A stretch of DNA of 51,320 bases from Pelagibacteraceae bacterium (lineage in GTDB: Bacteria; Pseudomonadota; Alphaproteobacteria; Pelagibacterales; Pelagibacteraceae). The notes beneath the pieces are model-generated. The model made no database searches. It was given only the letters and a program-made list of their open reading frames with translations, and was not told the origin of the DNA. Shown piece after piece: positions 17,074 to 25,762 of the stretch. Position 1 is the first letter of the stretch. Every line of letters begins with the position of its first letter. Made by a program: the position numbers and the translations under genes. The stretch is from assembly GCA_002684895.1 (NCBI GenBank), contig NYVZ01000004.1, positions 20,164 through 71,483 of the forward strand. The letters are read 5' to 3'.

Positions 17074-17691
17074 ATGATTCGATCCAGTTATTTTGAAAAT
17101 AGTGTTTCACGTGAAACATTCCAAAAAATCAACAAATATCATGAATTTTTAATCGAAAATAACCAGAAATTGTCGCTTATTTCAAAAAAAAGTGAAGAAA
17201 TTGCAGTAAAGAGACACTACGAAGACTGTGCACAAATAATTAAATACTTAGATAACACTGACAAAAAAATATTGGATATCGGTAGTGGTGCTGGGCTTCC
17301 AGGAATTATACTTGATATTATAAAAAATGATCATAATTTAGAGTTTTCAACACATTTGGTTGAAAAAAGCCCAAAAAAGGGGAAGTTCTTAGAAAAAGTA
17401 AATAGTTTTCTTGATCTAAATGTGAAAATACATAACTGTGATGTTAGTTCGATGGAAAATAAAAAATTTACCACTCTTGTCACCAGAGCTTTTAAGCCAA
17501 TGAATTCTTTTTTTAAAATTATTACTAATGCTCAACTTAGTTTTAACAAAATTATAATGCTGAAGGGTGAAAAATTCCTAGATGAATTTAATGAAGCAAA
17601 AACATATTTTGAAATAAAATGTGATATGCACGAAAGTACAACAAATCCTGGTTCGAAAGTTTTTGTAATAAAAAGTGTAAGTAAATTATAA
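17074..17691 (+). CDS. rsmG: 16S rRNA (guanine527-N7)-methyltransferase RsmG (GidB)
   Basis: Methylates G527 in the 530 loop of 16S rRNA using SAM. The 205-residue protein has the SAM motif ILDIGSGAGLPGIILDI and the later VTRAFKPMNSFF segment, where canonical RsmG has TARAxxxL. The N-terminus encodes VSRETFQKINKYHEF, a conserved alphaproteobacterial RsmG start. That conserved peptide coincides with a perfect parS palindrome in the DNA (17103-17118). It is placed between mnmG and parA with no gaps. Confidence 0.95.
   Translation: MIRSSYFENSVSRETFQKINKYHEFLIENNQKLSLISKKSEEIAVKRHYEDCAQIIKYLDNTDKKILDIGSGAGLPGIILDIIKNDHNLEFSTHLVEKSPKKGKFLEKVNSFLDLNVKIHNCDVSSMENKKFTTLVTRAFKPMNSFFKIITNAQLSFNKIIMLKGEKFLDEFNEAKTYFEIKCDMHESTTNPGSKVFVIKSVSKL
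17103..17118. promoter_or_regulatory. parS centromere site (ParB-binding palindrome)
   Basis: The 16-base sequence TGTTTCACGTGAAACA is a perfect palindrome identical to the bacterial chromosomal parS consensus. It lies 30 bases into rsmG and about 590 bases upstream of parA-parB, the classic position. It is the only perfect match I found in the window. ParB is expected to load here and spread, so this marks the origin-proximal part of the chromosome. Reading through it, rsmG encodes Val-Ser-Arg-Glu-Thr. Confidence 0.93.
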
Positions 17692-18480
17692 ATGACAAAA
17701 ATAATTTCGATAATTAATCAAAAGGGTGGTGTTGGTAAAACAACATCGACAATTAATTTAGGTTGTGCATTAGCAAATCAAGGACAAAAAATTTTACTAA
17801 TAGATCTAGACCCGCAGGGTAATGCTTCAACTGGTTTAGGTATAGAACCTGAAACAAGATTAAAAACAATTTATGAATTTTTGTTAAACCCAGAATTAGA
17901 TCCATCCGCTTTTATAATAAATTCAAACATAGACAATTTGGATATTATTACTGCAAATGTTGACTTATCCGGTCTTGAAACTGAAGTTGCTGAAAATAAC
18001 AAAAGAGCATTCTTTTTAAAAGAGATTATAGCCAGAATAAACGAAAAAAATGAATATAATCAGATACTTATAGATTGCCCTCCATCTTTAAGTTTGCTCA
18101 CTATTATGGCCCTAGTTGCATCAGATACTGTCATTATACCACTACAAACAGAATTTTTTGCTCTGGAAGGGGTTTCTCAGTTAATAAAAACTATAGAAAG
18201 AGTTAAGCAAAATTTAAATAAAGCTTTAGATATACAAGGTGTGATTTTAACCATGTATGACAAAAGAAATAAACTTTGTTCGCAAGTTGAAAGTGAAGCG
18301 AGGAGATATTTTAATAATAAGGTTTATAAATCTGTTATACCGAGAAATGTTAGAATTTCAGAAGCACCATCCCACGGATTACCTGTAATTAAATACGATA
18401 AAAACTGCACGGGAACTCTTGCTTATCAAAATTTAGCTAAAGAAGTTTTGGAACAGTATAAGGATAGTGTAGCTGCATAA
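17692..18480 (+). CDS. parA: Chromosome partitioning ATPase ParA (Soj)
   Basis: Deviant Walker A ATPase that moves ParB-parS complexes. The 262 residues begin MTKIISIINQKGGVGKTTST, with both signature Lys residues of KGGVGKTT. They contain the LIDLDPQGNASTGLG motif (A'), the Walker B ILIDCPPSLS, and the DNA-binding RNVRISEAPSHGLPV segment typical of chromosomal ParA. The stop codon overlaps the parB start (TAATGG arrangement). The adjacent parS inside rsmG confirms the chromosomal partition role. Confidence 0.98.
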   Translation: MTKIISIINQKGGVGKTTSTINLGCALANQGQKILLIDLDPQGNASTGLGIEPETRLKTIYEFLLNPELDPSAFIINSNIDNLDIITANVDLSGLETEVAENNKRAFFLKEIIARINEKNEYNQILIDCPPSLSLLTIMALVASDTVIIPLQTEFFALEGVSQLIKTIERVKQNLNKALDIQGVILTMYDKRNKLCSQVESEARRYFNNKVYKSVIPRNVRISEAPSHGLPVIKYDKNCTGTLAYQNLAKEVLEQYKDSVAA

Positions 18481-19340
18481 TGGTAAAATCCAAAGGCTTA
18501 GGTAAGGGACTATCAGCTTTATTAGGTGACAATAATGATGACGAAAATATAGTTGATCTTAAAAATTTTAAATCTGATAAAACTCCTATTCACCAGTTGG
18601 TTCCAAATAAATTTCAGCCTAGAAAAAATTTCGAAAAAAAACAATTGGAGGAACTTGCTGTATCCATTAAAAACAGGGGTATTATACAACCAATTGCTGT
18701 TAGAAAAATATCAGATAATAAATTTGAAATTATAGCCGGTGAAAGACGTTGGCGGGCAGCACAGCTGGCCAATATGCATGAGGTTCCAACAGTTATTTTG
18801 GATGCCAATGATGAATTAGCCGCTGAATTCGCGGTTTTAGAGAACGTTCAGCGAGAAGGTCTAAATGCTCTAGAAGAGGCCGAAGGTTATCAGACTTTGA
18901 TCAATACATTTGGATATACTCAGGACAAAATTGCTGAAATGATCGGTAAAAGCAGAGCATATATAGCTAATATGTTGAGATTAAAAAAACTACCTAATGA
19001 AATACAAAACATGGTTACCAACGGATTACTTACAGCAGGTCATGCAAGATCATTAATAGACGTCGATAAGAATATAGAATTGGCAAAAGTAATAATTAAC
19101 AAGAATTTGTCTGTAAGACAATCCGAGCTATTATCAAAGAAGAATCCAAAATCCTATCAAAGCGATAAAGAAAAAAGCATAGATCCAAATGTTAAAGATT
19201 TACAAAATTCCTTGGAATTGAAAACTGGAATGAAAGTCAATATAAATTACAAAAAAAACAATACTGGAAAAATAACTTTTGAGTATAAAGATCTTGATCA
19301 GTTAAATAAATTTATAGCTAATGTGAAGAGTAAGTATTAA
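18480..19340 (+). CDS. parB: Chromosome partitioning protein ParB (Spo0J), CTPase clamp
   Basis: The 286-residue protein has the N-terminal ParA-interaction motif KGLGKGLSALLGD and the CTP-binding motifs PNKFQPRKNFE (box I) and AGERRWRAAQLA (the GERRxRA box II). A helix-turn-helix, TQDKIAEMIGKSRAYIANMLRL, recognises parS. A short C-terminal dimerisation domain ends in a lysine-rich tail. The gene's last 23 bases overlap the end of convergent holA, the longest convergent overlap in the window. Confidence 0.97.
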   Translation: MVKSKGLGKGLSALLGDNNDDENIVDLKNFKSDKTPIHQLVPNKFQPRKNFEKKQLEELAVSIKNRGIIQPIAVRKISDNKFEIIAGERRWRAAQLANMHEVPTVILDANDELAAEFAVLENVQREGLNALEEAEGYQTLINTFGYTQDKIAEMIGKSRAYIANMLRLKKLPNEIQNMVTNGLLTAGHARSLIDVDKNIELAKVIINKNLSVRQSELLSKKNPKSYQSDKEKSIDPNVKDLQNSLELKTGMKVNINYKKNNTGKITFEYKDLDQLNKFIANVKSKY

Positions 19341-20328
19341 TTAGGACTTTCTTCGTAATTATATCTAGTAAAAACTTATTAAAGATTGTTTCTGAAACCT
19401 CATAGTTTTCTTTACATAAGATTTCAATGTGGTTGATTTTATCTAGCAAGGTATTTAGTTGGTCTACATTCCACATTGACATTTGAGTTTGAACTGAGCT
19501 TTTTTCCTTCCAAAAAATTGGCGGTTTATATTTTGTTAATAAAGATGAGATACTTTTTTCTTCTTTATCAAATTCATAAATACTTATTAATCTTTTTATT
19601 TTATATTTTAAGGGTCCCAAAACTTCGTTAAAATTAAATGAAAAATGATAAAAGCTGGATAATATTTTTTTTAATTCTTTTTTATTACAAGACAGAAGAA
19701 TATCTGAAATCTGAAAAGCGTCAAAGGATGATGTTGTATTAAATAAAGATGATAATATTCCATTGTCTAAAATGTTGTCTTTTGAAATTAATTGTAATTT
19801 CGTAAGTCCGCTGTTTATATCGCTTCTGTTTAATTTGTTTATACTAAATAGCTGGTCTATTGTTTCGTTAGAAACTTTTAATCCAAGAGAATTAATACCG
19901 TGCCGAAGTAAGCTTTGTAGAGTTTTTTCATCATCATCATAACAGGGAATGCATGAAATTAATTTATGCTTTTCCGCGATACTTCTTAATTTGCTATTTT
20001 TCTGTAAACTTTCAGAGATTATTATTAGTTTATTATCTAAATTTTCTAAATCTATGTAGTTAAGTAATTTGTCGGATGTATCTTTTATTATAAGTATTTC
20101 TTTTTCACCAAATAAACTATCTTGGTTTAAATAATTATCTAATATATCGATTTTATTTAACAGCTCATCTTGTTTTATGAATGTGTTCTTATAATTATTT
20201 TTTTTATAAATATTATTAAGTTTTTCAACAATTTCATTTTTCAAATAATAATTTTCACCATATATTAATATAACTTTATAATTATTGAACAGTTTTTCAT
20301 AATCTATAGAAAAACTTTTAATTATCAT
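19318..20328 (-). CDS. holA: DNA polymerase III delta subunit HolA
   Basis: Clamp-loader subunit that opens the beta sliding clamp. The 336-residue protein is divergent but recognisable. It has VILIYGENYYLKNEIVEKLN (LxGxxxxL start of delta), EILIIKDTSDKLLNYI and DNKLIIISESLQKNSKLR, then a lysine/cysteine region with CIPCYDDDEKTLQSLL. The C-terminal collar helices contain EVLGPLKYKIKRL. It overlaps lptE by 4 bases (ATGA), completing the leuS-lptE-holA operon that is conserved in Proteobacteria. Confidence 0.9.
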   Translation of the reverse strand: MIIKSFSIDYEKLFNNYKVILIYGENYYLKNEIVEKLNNIYKKNNYKNTFIKQDELLNKIDILDNYLNQDSLFGEKEILIIKDTSDKLLNYIDLENLDNKLIIISESLQKNSKLRSIAEKHKLISCIPCYDDDEKTLQSLLRHGINSLGLKVSNETIDQLFSINKLNRSDINSGLTKLQLISKDNILDNGILSSLFNTTSSFDAFQISDILLSCNKKELKKILSSFYHFSFNFNEVLGPLKYKIKRLISIYEFDKEEKSISSLLTKYKPPIFWKEKSSVQTQMSMWNVDQLNTLLDKINHIEILCKENYEVSETIFNKFLLDIITKKVLINTYSSH

Positions 20329-20807
20329 TTTTTGTTTGAAATAATTTTTGCTCTTATTGCAAATGTGAGTTCTTGTACTAGATTTGTAATGATATTTTCT
20401 TTTTCAATTCTTTTAGTTTCTGCATCTGTCGATATATTGTTTGTTACACTAACTCTTTTACTTCCACTCAAACTTTCTTTTCCTATTAGGATTTTATTTT
20501 CATCAAAAATCTTCATAGTTATAGTGACAGTAATTTCCTCTCTTGTAGTAACACCAGCGGTATCTTTTGTAACTGACGTTGCACCTTCTTGTAAATTTAT
20601 TTTTACAAGATACGAGTTTTTAGCTATTTTTGTGATTGGAATATTTAGGTTACTACGTAAAAAATAGGCCAATTCATTTGGTCCAGAATATTCAATTTTA
20701 CTGATTTTAATATCTGCAAGATCTACATTTTTCAGCATAGGCGTAAATCCACAAGCGGGTATTAATAATATAACTATAAAAAATATTACATGATTAATTT
20801 TTTTCAT
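20325..20807 (-). CDS. lptE: LPS-assembly lipoprotein LptE
   Basis: An outer-membrane lipoprotein that plugs LptD for lipopolysaccharide insertion. The 160 residues begin with a lipoprotein signal peptide with lipobox LIPAC, predicted lipidated Cys19, then GFTPML, the typical CGFxPxY-like start of LptE. The mature part has the alpha-beta LptE pattern (LAYFLRSNLN, VTITMKIFD, ENIITNLVQELTFAIRAKI). Its position between leuS and holA with 4-base overlaps on both sides is the diagnostic context. Confidence 0.92.
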   Translation of the reverse strand: MKKINHVIFFIVILLIPACGFTPMLKNVDLADIKISKIEYSGPNELAYFLRSNLNIPITKIAKNSYLVKINLQEGATSVTKDTAGVTTREEITVTITMKIFDENKILIGKESLSGSKRVSVTNNISTDAETKRIEKENIITNLVQELTFAIRAKIISNKK

Positions 20808-23359
20808 TTTACTACAATATTAACTAATTTGTTTTTTACGTATATTTTTTTTACAATATGTTTACCAGCTAAGAGTTTTTTTACACTCTCTATTTCTAAA
20901 CATTTTTGAATAATTTCTTCTTGATCCTGATCTGACTCAGTATTTAACAGCGTCTTTTTTTTACCATTTATCTGAATAACAATATTTACCATTTCTTCTT
21001 TGATCATCTTTTCATCAAACGTAGGCCACTTGGCTAAATGAATTTCTTCTTTACCATGAATTTTTTCCCAACATTCGGATGCTATATGGGGGGTAAATGG
21101 ATAAATTAAGATTAGAAAATCTGAGAAGATTTCTTTAAACAATTTCATTTCAGCTTTTTTATCGTGAAGCATTTTGGATAGAAAATTTAAAAATTCATAA
21201 AACTTAGCAACAGCTACATTAAAGTGAAAATTCTCAACATTGTATGTGATTTCTTTAATGAGTTTATTTGTTATTTTTTTTGCTTGTTTTATGTCTTCTA
21301 AATTTATTTTATTATCGTTGTCAATATTTTGGATCATTTCAGAAATTGTCCAAACTTTTTGGATAAATTTATATGACCCTGAAATTCCCTCATCGCTCCA
21401 TTGTATATCTCTTTCCGGCGGACTATCTGACAGCACAAACCACCTTACTGCATCTGCCCCATAAAGATCTATGACAGTTTTTGGGTCTATGACGTTTTTT
21501 TTGGATTTAGACATTGATTCTGAAGGACCAACTTTAACGATTTGTTTTGTTTTTTTTTCAAAAAATTTTCCATTTTCTTCAATAACGTCATCAGGAAAAA
21601 CCCATTCATCATTTTGATTTTTGAATGTTTTGTGACATACCATGCCTTGAGTAAATAACCCTTTAAAAGGTTCTTTAATTTCAAATTCAGTGTTTTTAGT
21701 TATCGCTCTAGAAAAAAATCTTGAATAAAGCAGGTGAAGAATTGCATGCTCGACACCTCCAATATATTGATCAACCGGCATCCAATATTTGGCATCTTCT
21801 AATGAAAAACCTTCTTTATTATTATCGCTAGAGCAAAATCTTAAAAAATACCAAGATGAATCTACAAAGGTATCAAGGGTGTCGGTTTCTCTTATTAATT
21901 CTTCTCCAGTTTTCATGCATTTAATATTTTTCCAATTTGAATGATGATTCAAAGGATTCCCAGGCTTAGTGAAATTAATGTCATCAGGAAGTTTTACTGG
22001 AAGATTTTCTTCAGAAACAGGAATGACCTCTCCTTTCTGATTATACATCACAGGTATTGGGCAACCCCAATATCTTTGCCTAGAAATTCCCCAGTCTCTC
22101 AACCTAAATGTTGTTTTAGATTTTCCTAATTTGACTTTTTCAATCTCCTGAATAATTCGAGATTTACCTTTTTCGACACTCAAGTTATCAAGAAAATGAG
22201 AATTAATTATCTTTCCATCACCAGTAAAGGCCTCATTAGTAATCTTAAATTTTTTAGGATCTTCGTCTTTTGGTAAAATCACAGGCGTAACTTCTAGCTT
22301 ATATTTATTTGCAAAATCTAAATCTCTCTGATCGTGCGCTGGACAGCCAAATATTGCCCCTGTCCCATATTCCATGAGAACAAAGTTAGCAAAGAAAATT
22401 GGAAGTGTTTTACCTTTTATAAAGGGGTGTATTGCTTCATATTTTAATTTAAAACCCAATTTATCTGTTTTGGCAATCGCCTCATCGGTATTTCCGGTTT
22501 TATAACATTTTTCTTTAAACTCTGCGAACATAGTGTCATTTTCGTATTCTATTGATAATGGATGATCGATAGCTAATGCTATGAAAGAAGCACCAAAAAT
22601 AGTATCTGGTCTTGTAGTAAATACAGTAATTTTTTTTTTGTTGTCTTTAATTTCAAAATTTAATTCGCACCCAGTGGATTTTCCAATCCAGTTTTTTTGC
22701 ATAATTTTAACTTTTTCTGGCCACTCATCTAGCGTGTTTAGCGATGAGTCTAACTCATCAGCGAATGCTGTAATTTTAAAAAACCACTGAGATAATTTTT
22801 TTTGAGTAACCGGAGCGCCAGATCTCCATCCTTTACCGTCTATTACTTGTTCATTAGCTAACACAGTGTTGTCAACTGGGTCCCAGTTTACTAAACTTTC
22901 TTTTTTATAAACTAAACCTTTTTTCAAAAGGTCTAAAAAAAACTTTTGTTGATGAGTGTAGTAGTTATCATCGCACGTAGATATTTCACGGTCCCAATCT
23001 ATAGAAAATCCCAGCAATTTTAGCTGATTTTTCATAGTTTTAATATTATTAAGCGTCCAATCTTTAGGATGCAATTTTTTTTGTATAGCAGCATTTTCTG
23101 CAGGCATACCAAATGAATCCCACCCCATTGGATGAAGAACATTGAAGCCTTTCAGCCGTTTATAATTTGCAACTACATCGCCTAATGTATAATTTCTCAC
23201 ATGCCCCATATGAATATTGCCCGAAGGATAAGGGAACATTTCTAGGCAGTAGTATTTTGGTTTTTTTTCTACTTTAGAGCATTTAAATATTTTATTTTCT
23301 GCCCAATATTTTTGCCACTTTTTGTCAACTAAAGAGGGATTAAACTTTTCGAAATCCAT
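20804..23359 (-). CDS. leuS: Leucyl-tRNA synthetase
   Basis: Class I aminoacyl-tRNA synthetase, 851 residues, full length. Seen in order: the HIGH motif as NIHMGHVRNY; GWDSFGMPAENAA; the CP1 editing domain with TTRPDTIFGASF and the conserved editing Asp region GAIFGCPAHDQRD; the DTLDTFVDSSWYFLRF motif; KMSKS as ESMSKSKKNVIDP; and the C-terminal domain ending LVNIVVK. The stop overlaps lptE by 4 bases. The upstream TenI-like gene ends 17 bases before the ATG, so leuS may be read from its transcript. Confidence 0.98.
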   Translation of the reverse strand: MDFEKFNPSLVDKKWQKYWAENKIFKCSKVEKKPKYYCLEMFPYPSGNIHMGHVRNYTLGDVVANYKRLKGFNVLHPMGWDSFGMPAENAAIQKKLHPKDWTLNNIKTMKNQLKLLGFSIDWDREISTCDDNYYTHQQKFFLDLLKKGLVYKKESLVNWDPVDNTVLANEQVIDGKGWRSGAPVTQKKLSQWFFKITAFADELDSSLNTLDEWPEKVKIMQKNWIGKSTGCELNFEIKDNKKKITVFTTRPDTIFGASFIALAIDHPLSIEYENDTMFAEFKEKCYKTGNTDEAIAKTDKLGFKLKYEAIHPFIKGKTLPIFFANFVLMEYGTGAIFGCPAHDQRDLDFANKYKLEVTPVILPKDEDPKKFKITNEAFTGDGKIINSHFLDNLSVEKGKSRIIQEIEKVKLGKSKTTFRLRDWGISRQRYWGCPIPVMYNQKGEVIPVSEENLPVKLPDDINFTKPGNPLNHHSNWKNIKCMKTGEELIRETDTLDTFVDSSWYFLRFCSSDNNKEGFSLEDAKYWMPVDQYIGGVEHAILHLLYSRFFSRAITKNTEFEIKEPFKGLFTQGMVCHKTFKNQNDEWVFPDDVIEENGKFFEKKTKQIVKVGPSESMSKSKKNVIDPKTVIDLYGADAVRWFVLSDSPPERDIQWSDEGISGSYKFIQKVWTISEMIQNIDNDNKINLEDIKQAKKITNKLIKEITYNVENFHFNVAVAKFYEFLNFLSKMLHDKKAEMKLFKEIFSDFLILIYPFTPHIASECWEKIHGKEEIHLAKWPTFDEKMIKEEMVNIVIQINGKKKTLLNTESDQDQEEIIQKCLEIESVKKLLAGKHIVKKIYVKNKLVNIVVK

Positions 23360-23376
23360 GCAGTAAATTTACTTAT

Positions 23377-23958
23377 TTAGAGATTTCTAGCAATTAAATT
23401 AAGATAAGAAATGAGAGTTTTATTCATTTTTTGTTCAATCATTCCTTTTGAAGAAAATCCCTTGCCTCCAGAAGAAATTATCTTACCAAGATTTTTTTGG
23501 TCGACACCTCCAAGAGCATGAATTTTTATTTGTTTAGAGAACTTTTGCAGTAGGGGACGATAAAAAGCTAAGCCTTTACCTGGCATATCATTGTGCGATT
23601 TCGTAGTAAATATCGGTGAAATAAATATTTCTTCACAACCCTGCTTTATTTTTTCTCTAATTTCTATTTCATTGTGGGCTGATCCGATCACATTTAGGTT
23701 TGTTTGGGAGAAACAAACTCGACTATTAAAACTCGGAATATACAATCCATAAGAGTTAATTTGAGTTGCTAACTGTTTATCATTTGAAACATAAAGTTTA
23801 AAATTCATCTTTTTGCAATATTTTTTAAGTTTTATTACATTCTGATAATAATTTCTTCTTTCATAATTTCTGTATATAATATTAATGTTTCTTAATTGAT
23901 TAAGATTTTCTTTTTGAATATCGTTTAATTCGTTAATATAAAAAAAAATTTTAAACAT
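23377..23958 (-). CDS. ThiE/TenI-like thiamine phosphate synthase family protein
   Basis: A 193-residue barrel protein. Family motifs: LYVSNDKQLATQI and LYIPSF in the middle strands, NVIGSAHNEIEIREKI, EIFISPIFTTKSHNDMPGKG (the PxxxTxSKxxxxGxG-like segment of ThiE/TenI), and IHALGGVDQKNLGKI near the C-terminus. ThiE joins HMP-PP and thiazole-phosphate; TenI releases the pyrimidine. The N-terminal third is diverged and I cannot decide between synthase and TenI-like role. The ATG lies only 5 bases from the yggS ATG on the other strand. A link to thiV 3.5 kb away is plausible but not shown. Confidence 0.75.
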   Translation of the reverse strand: MFKIFFYINELNDIQKENLNQLRNINIIYRNYERRNYYQNVIKLKKYCKKMNFKLYVSNDKQLATQINSYGLYIPSFNSRVCFSQTNLNVIGSAHNEIEIREKIKQGCEEIFISPIFTTKSHNDMPGKGLAFYRPLLQKFSKQIKIHALGGVDQKNLGKIISSGGKGFSSKGMIEQKMNKTLISYLNLIARNL

Positions 23959-23963
23959 AATTT

Positions 23964-24599
23964 ATGAGTATAGTACAAAATTTAGAAAATATAAAAAAAG
24001 AATTAATAGACAATAATGTTGATTCTAAAGTTATTGCTGTAAGCAAAACATTCGAGCTATCGCATATTCGTCCCTTAATAGATCACGGCCATTATATATT
24101 TGGGGAAAATAGAGTGCAGGAAGCTCAAAAAAAATGGCAGGAATTATTAACTACAAATGAAAATTTAAATATTCATTTAATAGGAGGCCTACAAACCAAT
24201 AAAGCGAAAGATGCTGTTAAATTATTTAGCTGTATTCATTCGGTAGATCGCGAGAGATTAGTTGATGCTCTTGCTGTTGCAGAACAGAATTTAAATTTAA
24301 AACGAGACTATTTTTTGCAAGTTAACACAGGCAATGAAGAACAGAAATCTGGTATAAATATTAAACAAACTGAACAACTTTATCATTATGCTAAAGATAA
24401 ATTAAATATCATAGGTTTAATGTGCATTCCTCCCGTAGATGAAGATTCCAAAAAACATTTTGAAATTTTACGTGAGTTAGCAAAGCAACTTAATTTAAGT
24501 GAACTAAGCATGGGAATGAGCCATGATTATTTGCAAGCAGGATTAGCTGGGGCGACATATGTTAGGGTAGGAAGTAAAATTTTTGGCTTAAGAAGTTAA
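23964..24599 (+). CDS. YggS/PLPBP family pyridoxal phosphate homeostasis protein
   Basis: The 211 residues show VIAVSKTF (PLP-binding Lys of the VAVSKT motif), IFGENRVQEAQKKW, HLIGGLQTNKAKDAVKLF, SVDRERL, QVNTGNEEQKSGI and LSMGMSHDYLQAG, ending YVRVGSKIFG. This is the cytosolic PLP-carrying family that balances B6 vitamers and amino-acid pools; it has no known catalytic activity. The canonical LSMGMSxDxxxAI becomes LSMGMSHDYLQAGLAG. Divergent from the TenI-like gene with a 5-base gap and convergent with the L,D-transpeptidase with a 4-base overlap. Confidence 0.95.
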   Translation: MSIVQNLENIKKELIDNNVDSKVIAVSKTFELSHIRPLIDHGHYIFGENRVQEAQKKWQELLTTNENLNIHLIGGLQTNKAKDAVKLFSCIHSVDRERLVDALAVAEQNLNLKRDYFLQVNTGNEEQKSGINIKQTEQLYHYAKDKLNIIGLMCIPPVDEDSKKHFEILRELAKQLNLSELSMGMSHDYLQAGLAGATYVRVGSKIFGLRS

Positions 24600-25087
24600 G
24601 CAATAATTTTAATTTTTGTTCGTTTTTTAACTGTTTTAAGAATGTCTAATAAATCTTTTTTTTTTAGTCCTATACAACCCATTGTTCCACTGTAATTTTT
24701 TCTTGCTAAGTGAATAAAAATTGCACTACCCTTATTTTTTATTATAGGTTTAATATTATAGTTAATTACTACTATGATATTGTATAAATTATCTTTTCTA
24801 TAAAGTTTTTCTTTTGATTTATCATTTGTAAAAGTTAATTTATTATAAAATTTATTATTAGGGTCATCGCACCAAGCCATTTTTTTCTTAATTACTATCT
24901 TTTTAAGATTAGTCTTTAAGTTTCTAATTTTATCTTTTCGATAGTAGACTTTTCCTAATGAAAATAGGCCAGCAGGTGTTTTTTTATCACCTTCCTTTTT
25001 TCTTTTGGCTATACCATTTTTGCCTAGTGCGCATTTATAACGTTTTTTATTGTGAATAAGCGTACCGTTTTTATTTACTATAATCAT
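24596..25087 (-). CDS. L,D-transpeptidase (YkuD) family protein without signal peptide
   Basis: The 163-residue protein has the YkuD catalytic signature: FIHLARKNYSGTMGCIGL with His126 and nucleophile Cys138, plus the N-terminal KKTPAGLFSLGKVYY block (D-x-x-T-P-x-G-x-F). The family forms 3-3 crosslinks or attaches lipoproteins to peptidoglycan in the periplasm. No hydrophobic signal sequence precedes the domain, a known trait of this short alphaproteobacterial subgroup, so how it reaches the periplasm is unclear. The usual HGC triplet reads MGC. Start codons of this gene and the regulator at 25109 are 21 bases apart. Confidence 0.85.
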   Translation of the reverse strand: MIIVNKNGTLIHNKKRYKCALGKNGIAKRKKEGDKKTPAGLFSLGKVYYRKDKIRNLKTNLKKIVIKKKMAWCDDPNNKFYNKLTFTNDKSKEKLYRKDNLYNIIVVINYNIKPIIKNKGSAIFIHLARKNYSGTMGCIGLKKKDLLDILKTVKKRTKIKIIA

Positions 25088-25108
25088 ATAAATTTATATT
25101 TTACTAAT

Positions 25109-25762
25109 ATGCAAAATTACTCAATCATTACCGTGGGGTCACCTATTTTTTTTGAATGTATGAAAGAGCAAAAAAGTGAGTATAATTTGCAAAATCTAAA
25201 AAGTTTTAAAGAAGTAAAGGAAATACTCAAATCTCCATTAATAGATATTTACGTTTTCCTGTTTTTTATTGATGATTTGGAAAAGCTAGATTTGAAAGAA
25301 TTGAAAAAAGTTAAGTATCCTAAAATTTTTTTTTCGAGTAATAGCGAAAATTTTAAAAATATTAAAAAGGACAATGTTTTAAGCATTTTTCTTGAGCTAC
25401 CTGTAAATTACCAAGATTTAGAAAAGATTATTAAGTTATCAATTTTAAAATTTAAATTTTTATTTCAGTCAAAATTCGAGATAGGAAAATATAATCTTGA
25501 TAAAAACGAAAGAGCCATCACGTATGGTAAAAAATCAGTAAAGTTAACTGAGAGGGAACTTGATATTATTTTATATTTATATGGGAAAAAAGAAGGAGCG
25601 AGCAAACAAGAGATCATGAAAGATATCTGGTCACATGGAGAGGAAATAGATTCACATACTTATGAAACACATTTATATCGGCTACGCCAAAAGATTCAAA
25701 ATAAGCTCAACGATAAAAAATTTATTACTGTTATGAATGGCAAGTATTTTATCATATCATGA
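25109..25762 (+). CDS. Winged-helix regulator with degenerate receiver domain (OmpR-like)
   Basis: A 217-residue protein. Residues about 125-217 are an OmpR/PhoB-type winged helix: VKLTERELDIILYL, then ASKQEIMKDIW, and the recognition helix HTYETHLYRLRQKI, ending in a beta hairpin (VMNGKYFIIS). The first 120 residues have the length and hydrophobic pattern of a receiver domain. The strand that should carry the phospho-Asp reads DIYVFLFFIDD, with no clear phosphoacceptor or acidic pocket. It is therefore likely a phosphorylation-independent pseudo-receiver. I chose the ATG at 25109 over 25052, which would overlap the divergent transpeptidase. It overlaps the photolyase gene by 4 bases (ATGA). 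Confidence 0.8.
   Translation: MQNYSIITVGSPIFFECMKEQKSEYNLQNLKSFKEVKEILKSPLIDIYVFLFFIDDLEKLDLKELKKVKYPKIFFSSNSENFKNIKKDNVLSIFLELPVNYQDLEKIIKLSILKFKFLFQSKFEIGKYNLDKNERAITYGKKSVKLTERELDIILYLYGKKEGASKQEIMKDIWSHGEEIDSHTYETHLYRLRQKIQNKLNDKKFITVMNGKYFIIS

Noticed and set aside
25052..25108. Longer start for the winged-helix regulator
   Set aside because: It would overlap the divergent L,D-transpeptidase start and adds 19 residues without similarity to a receiver domain.
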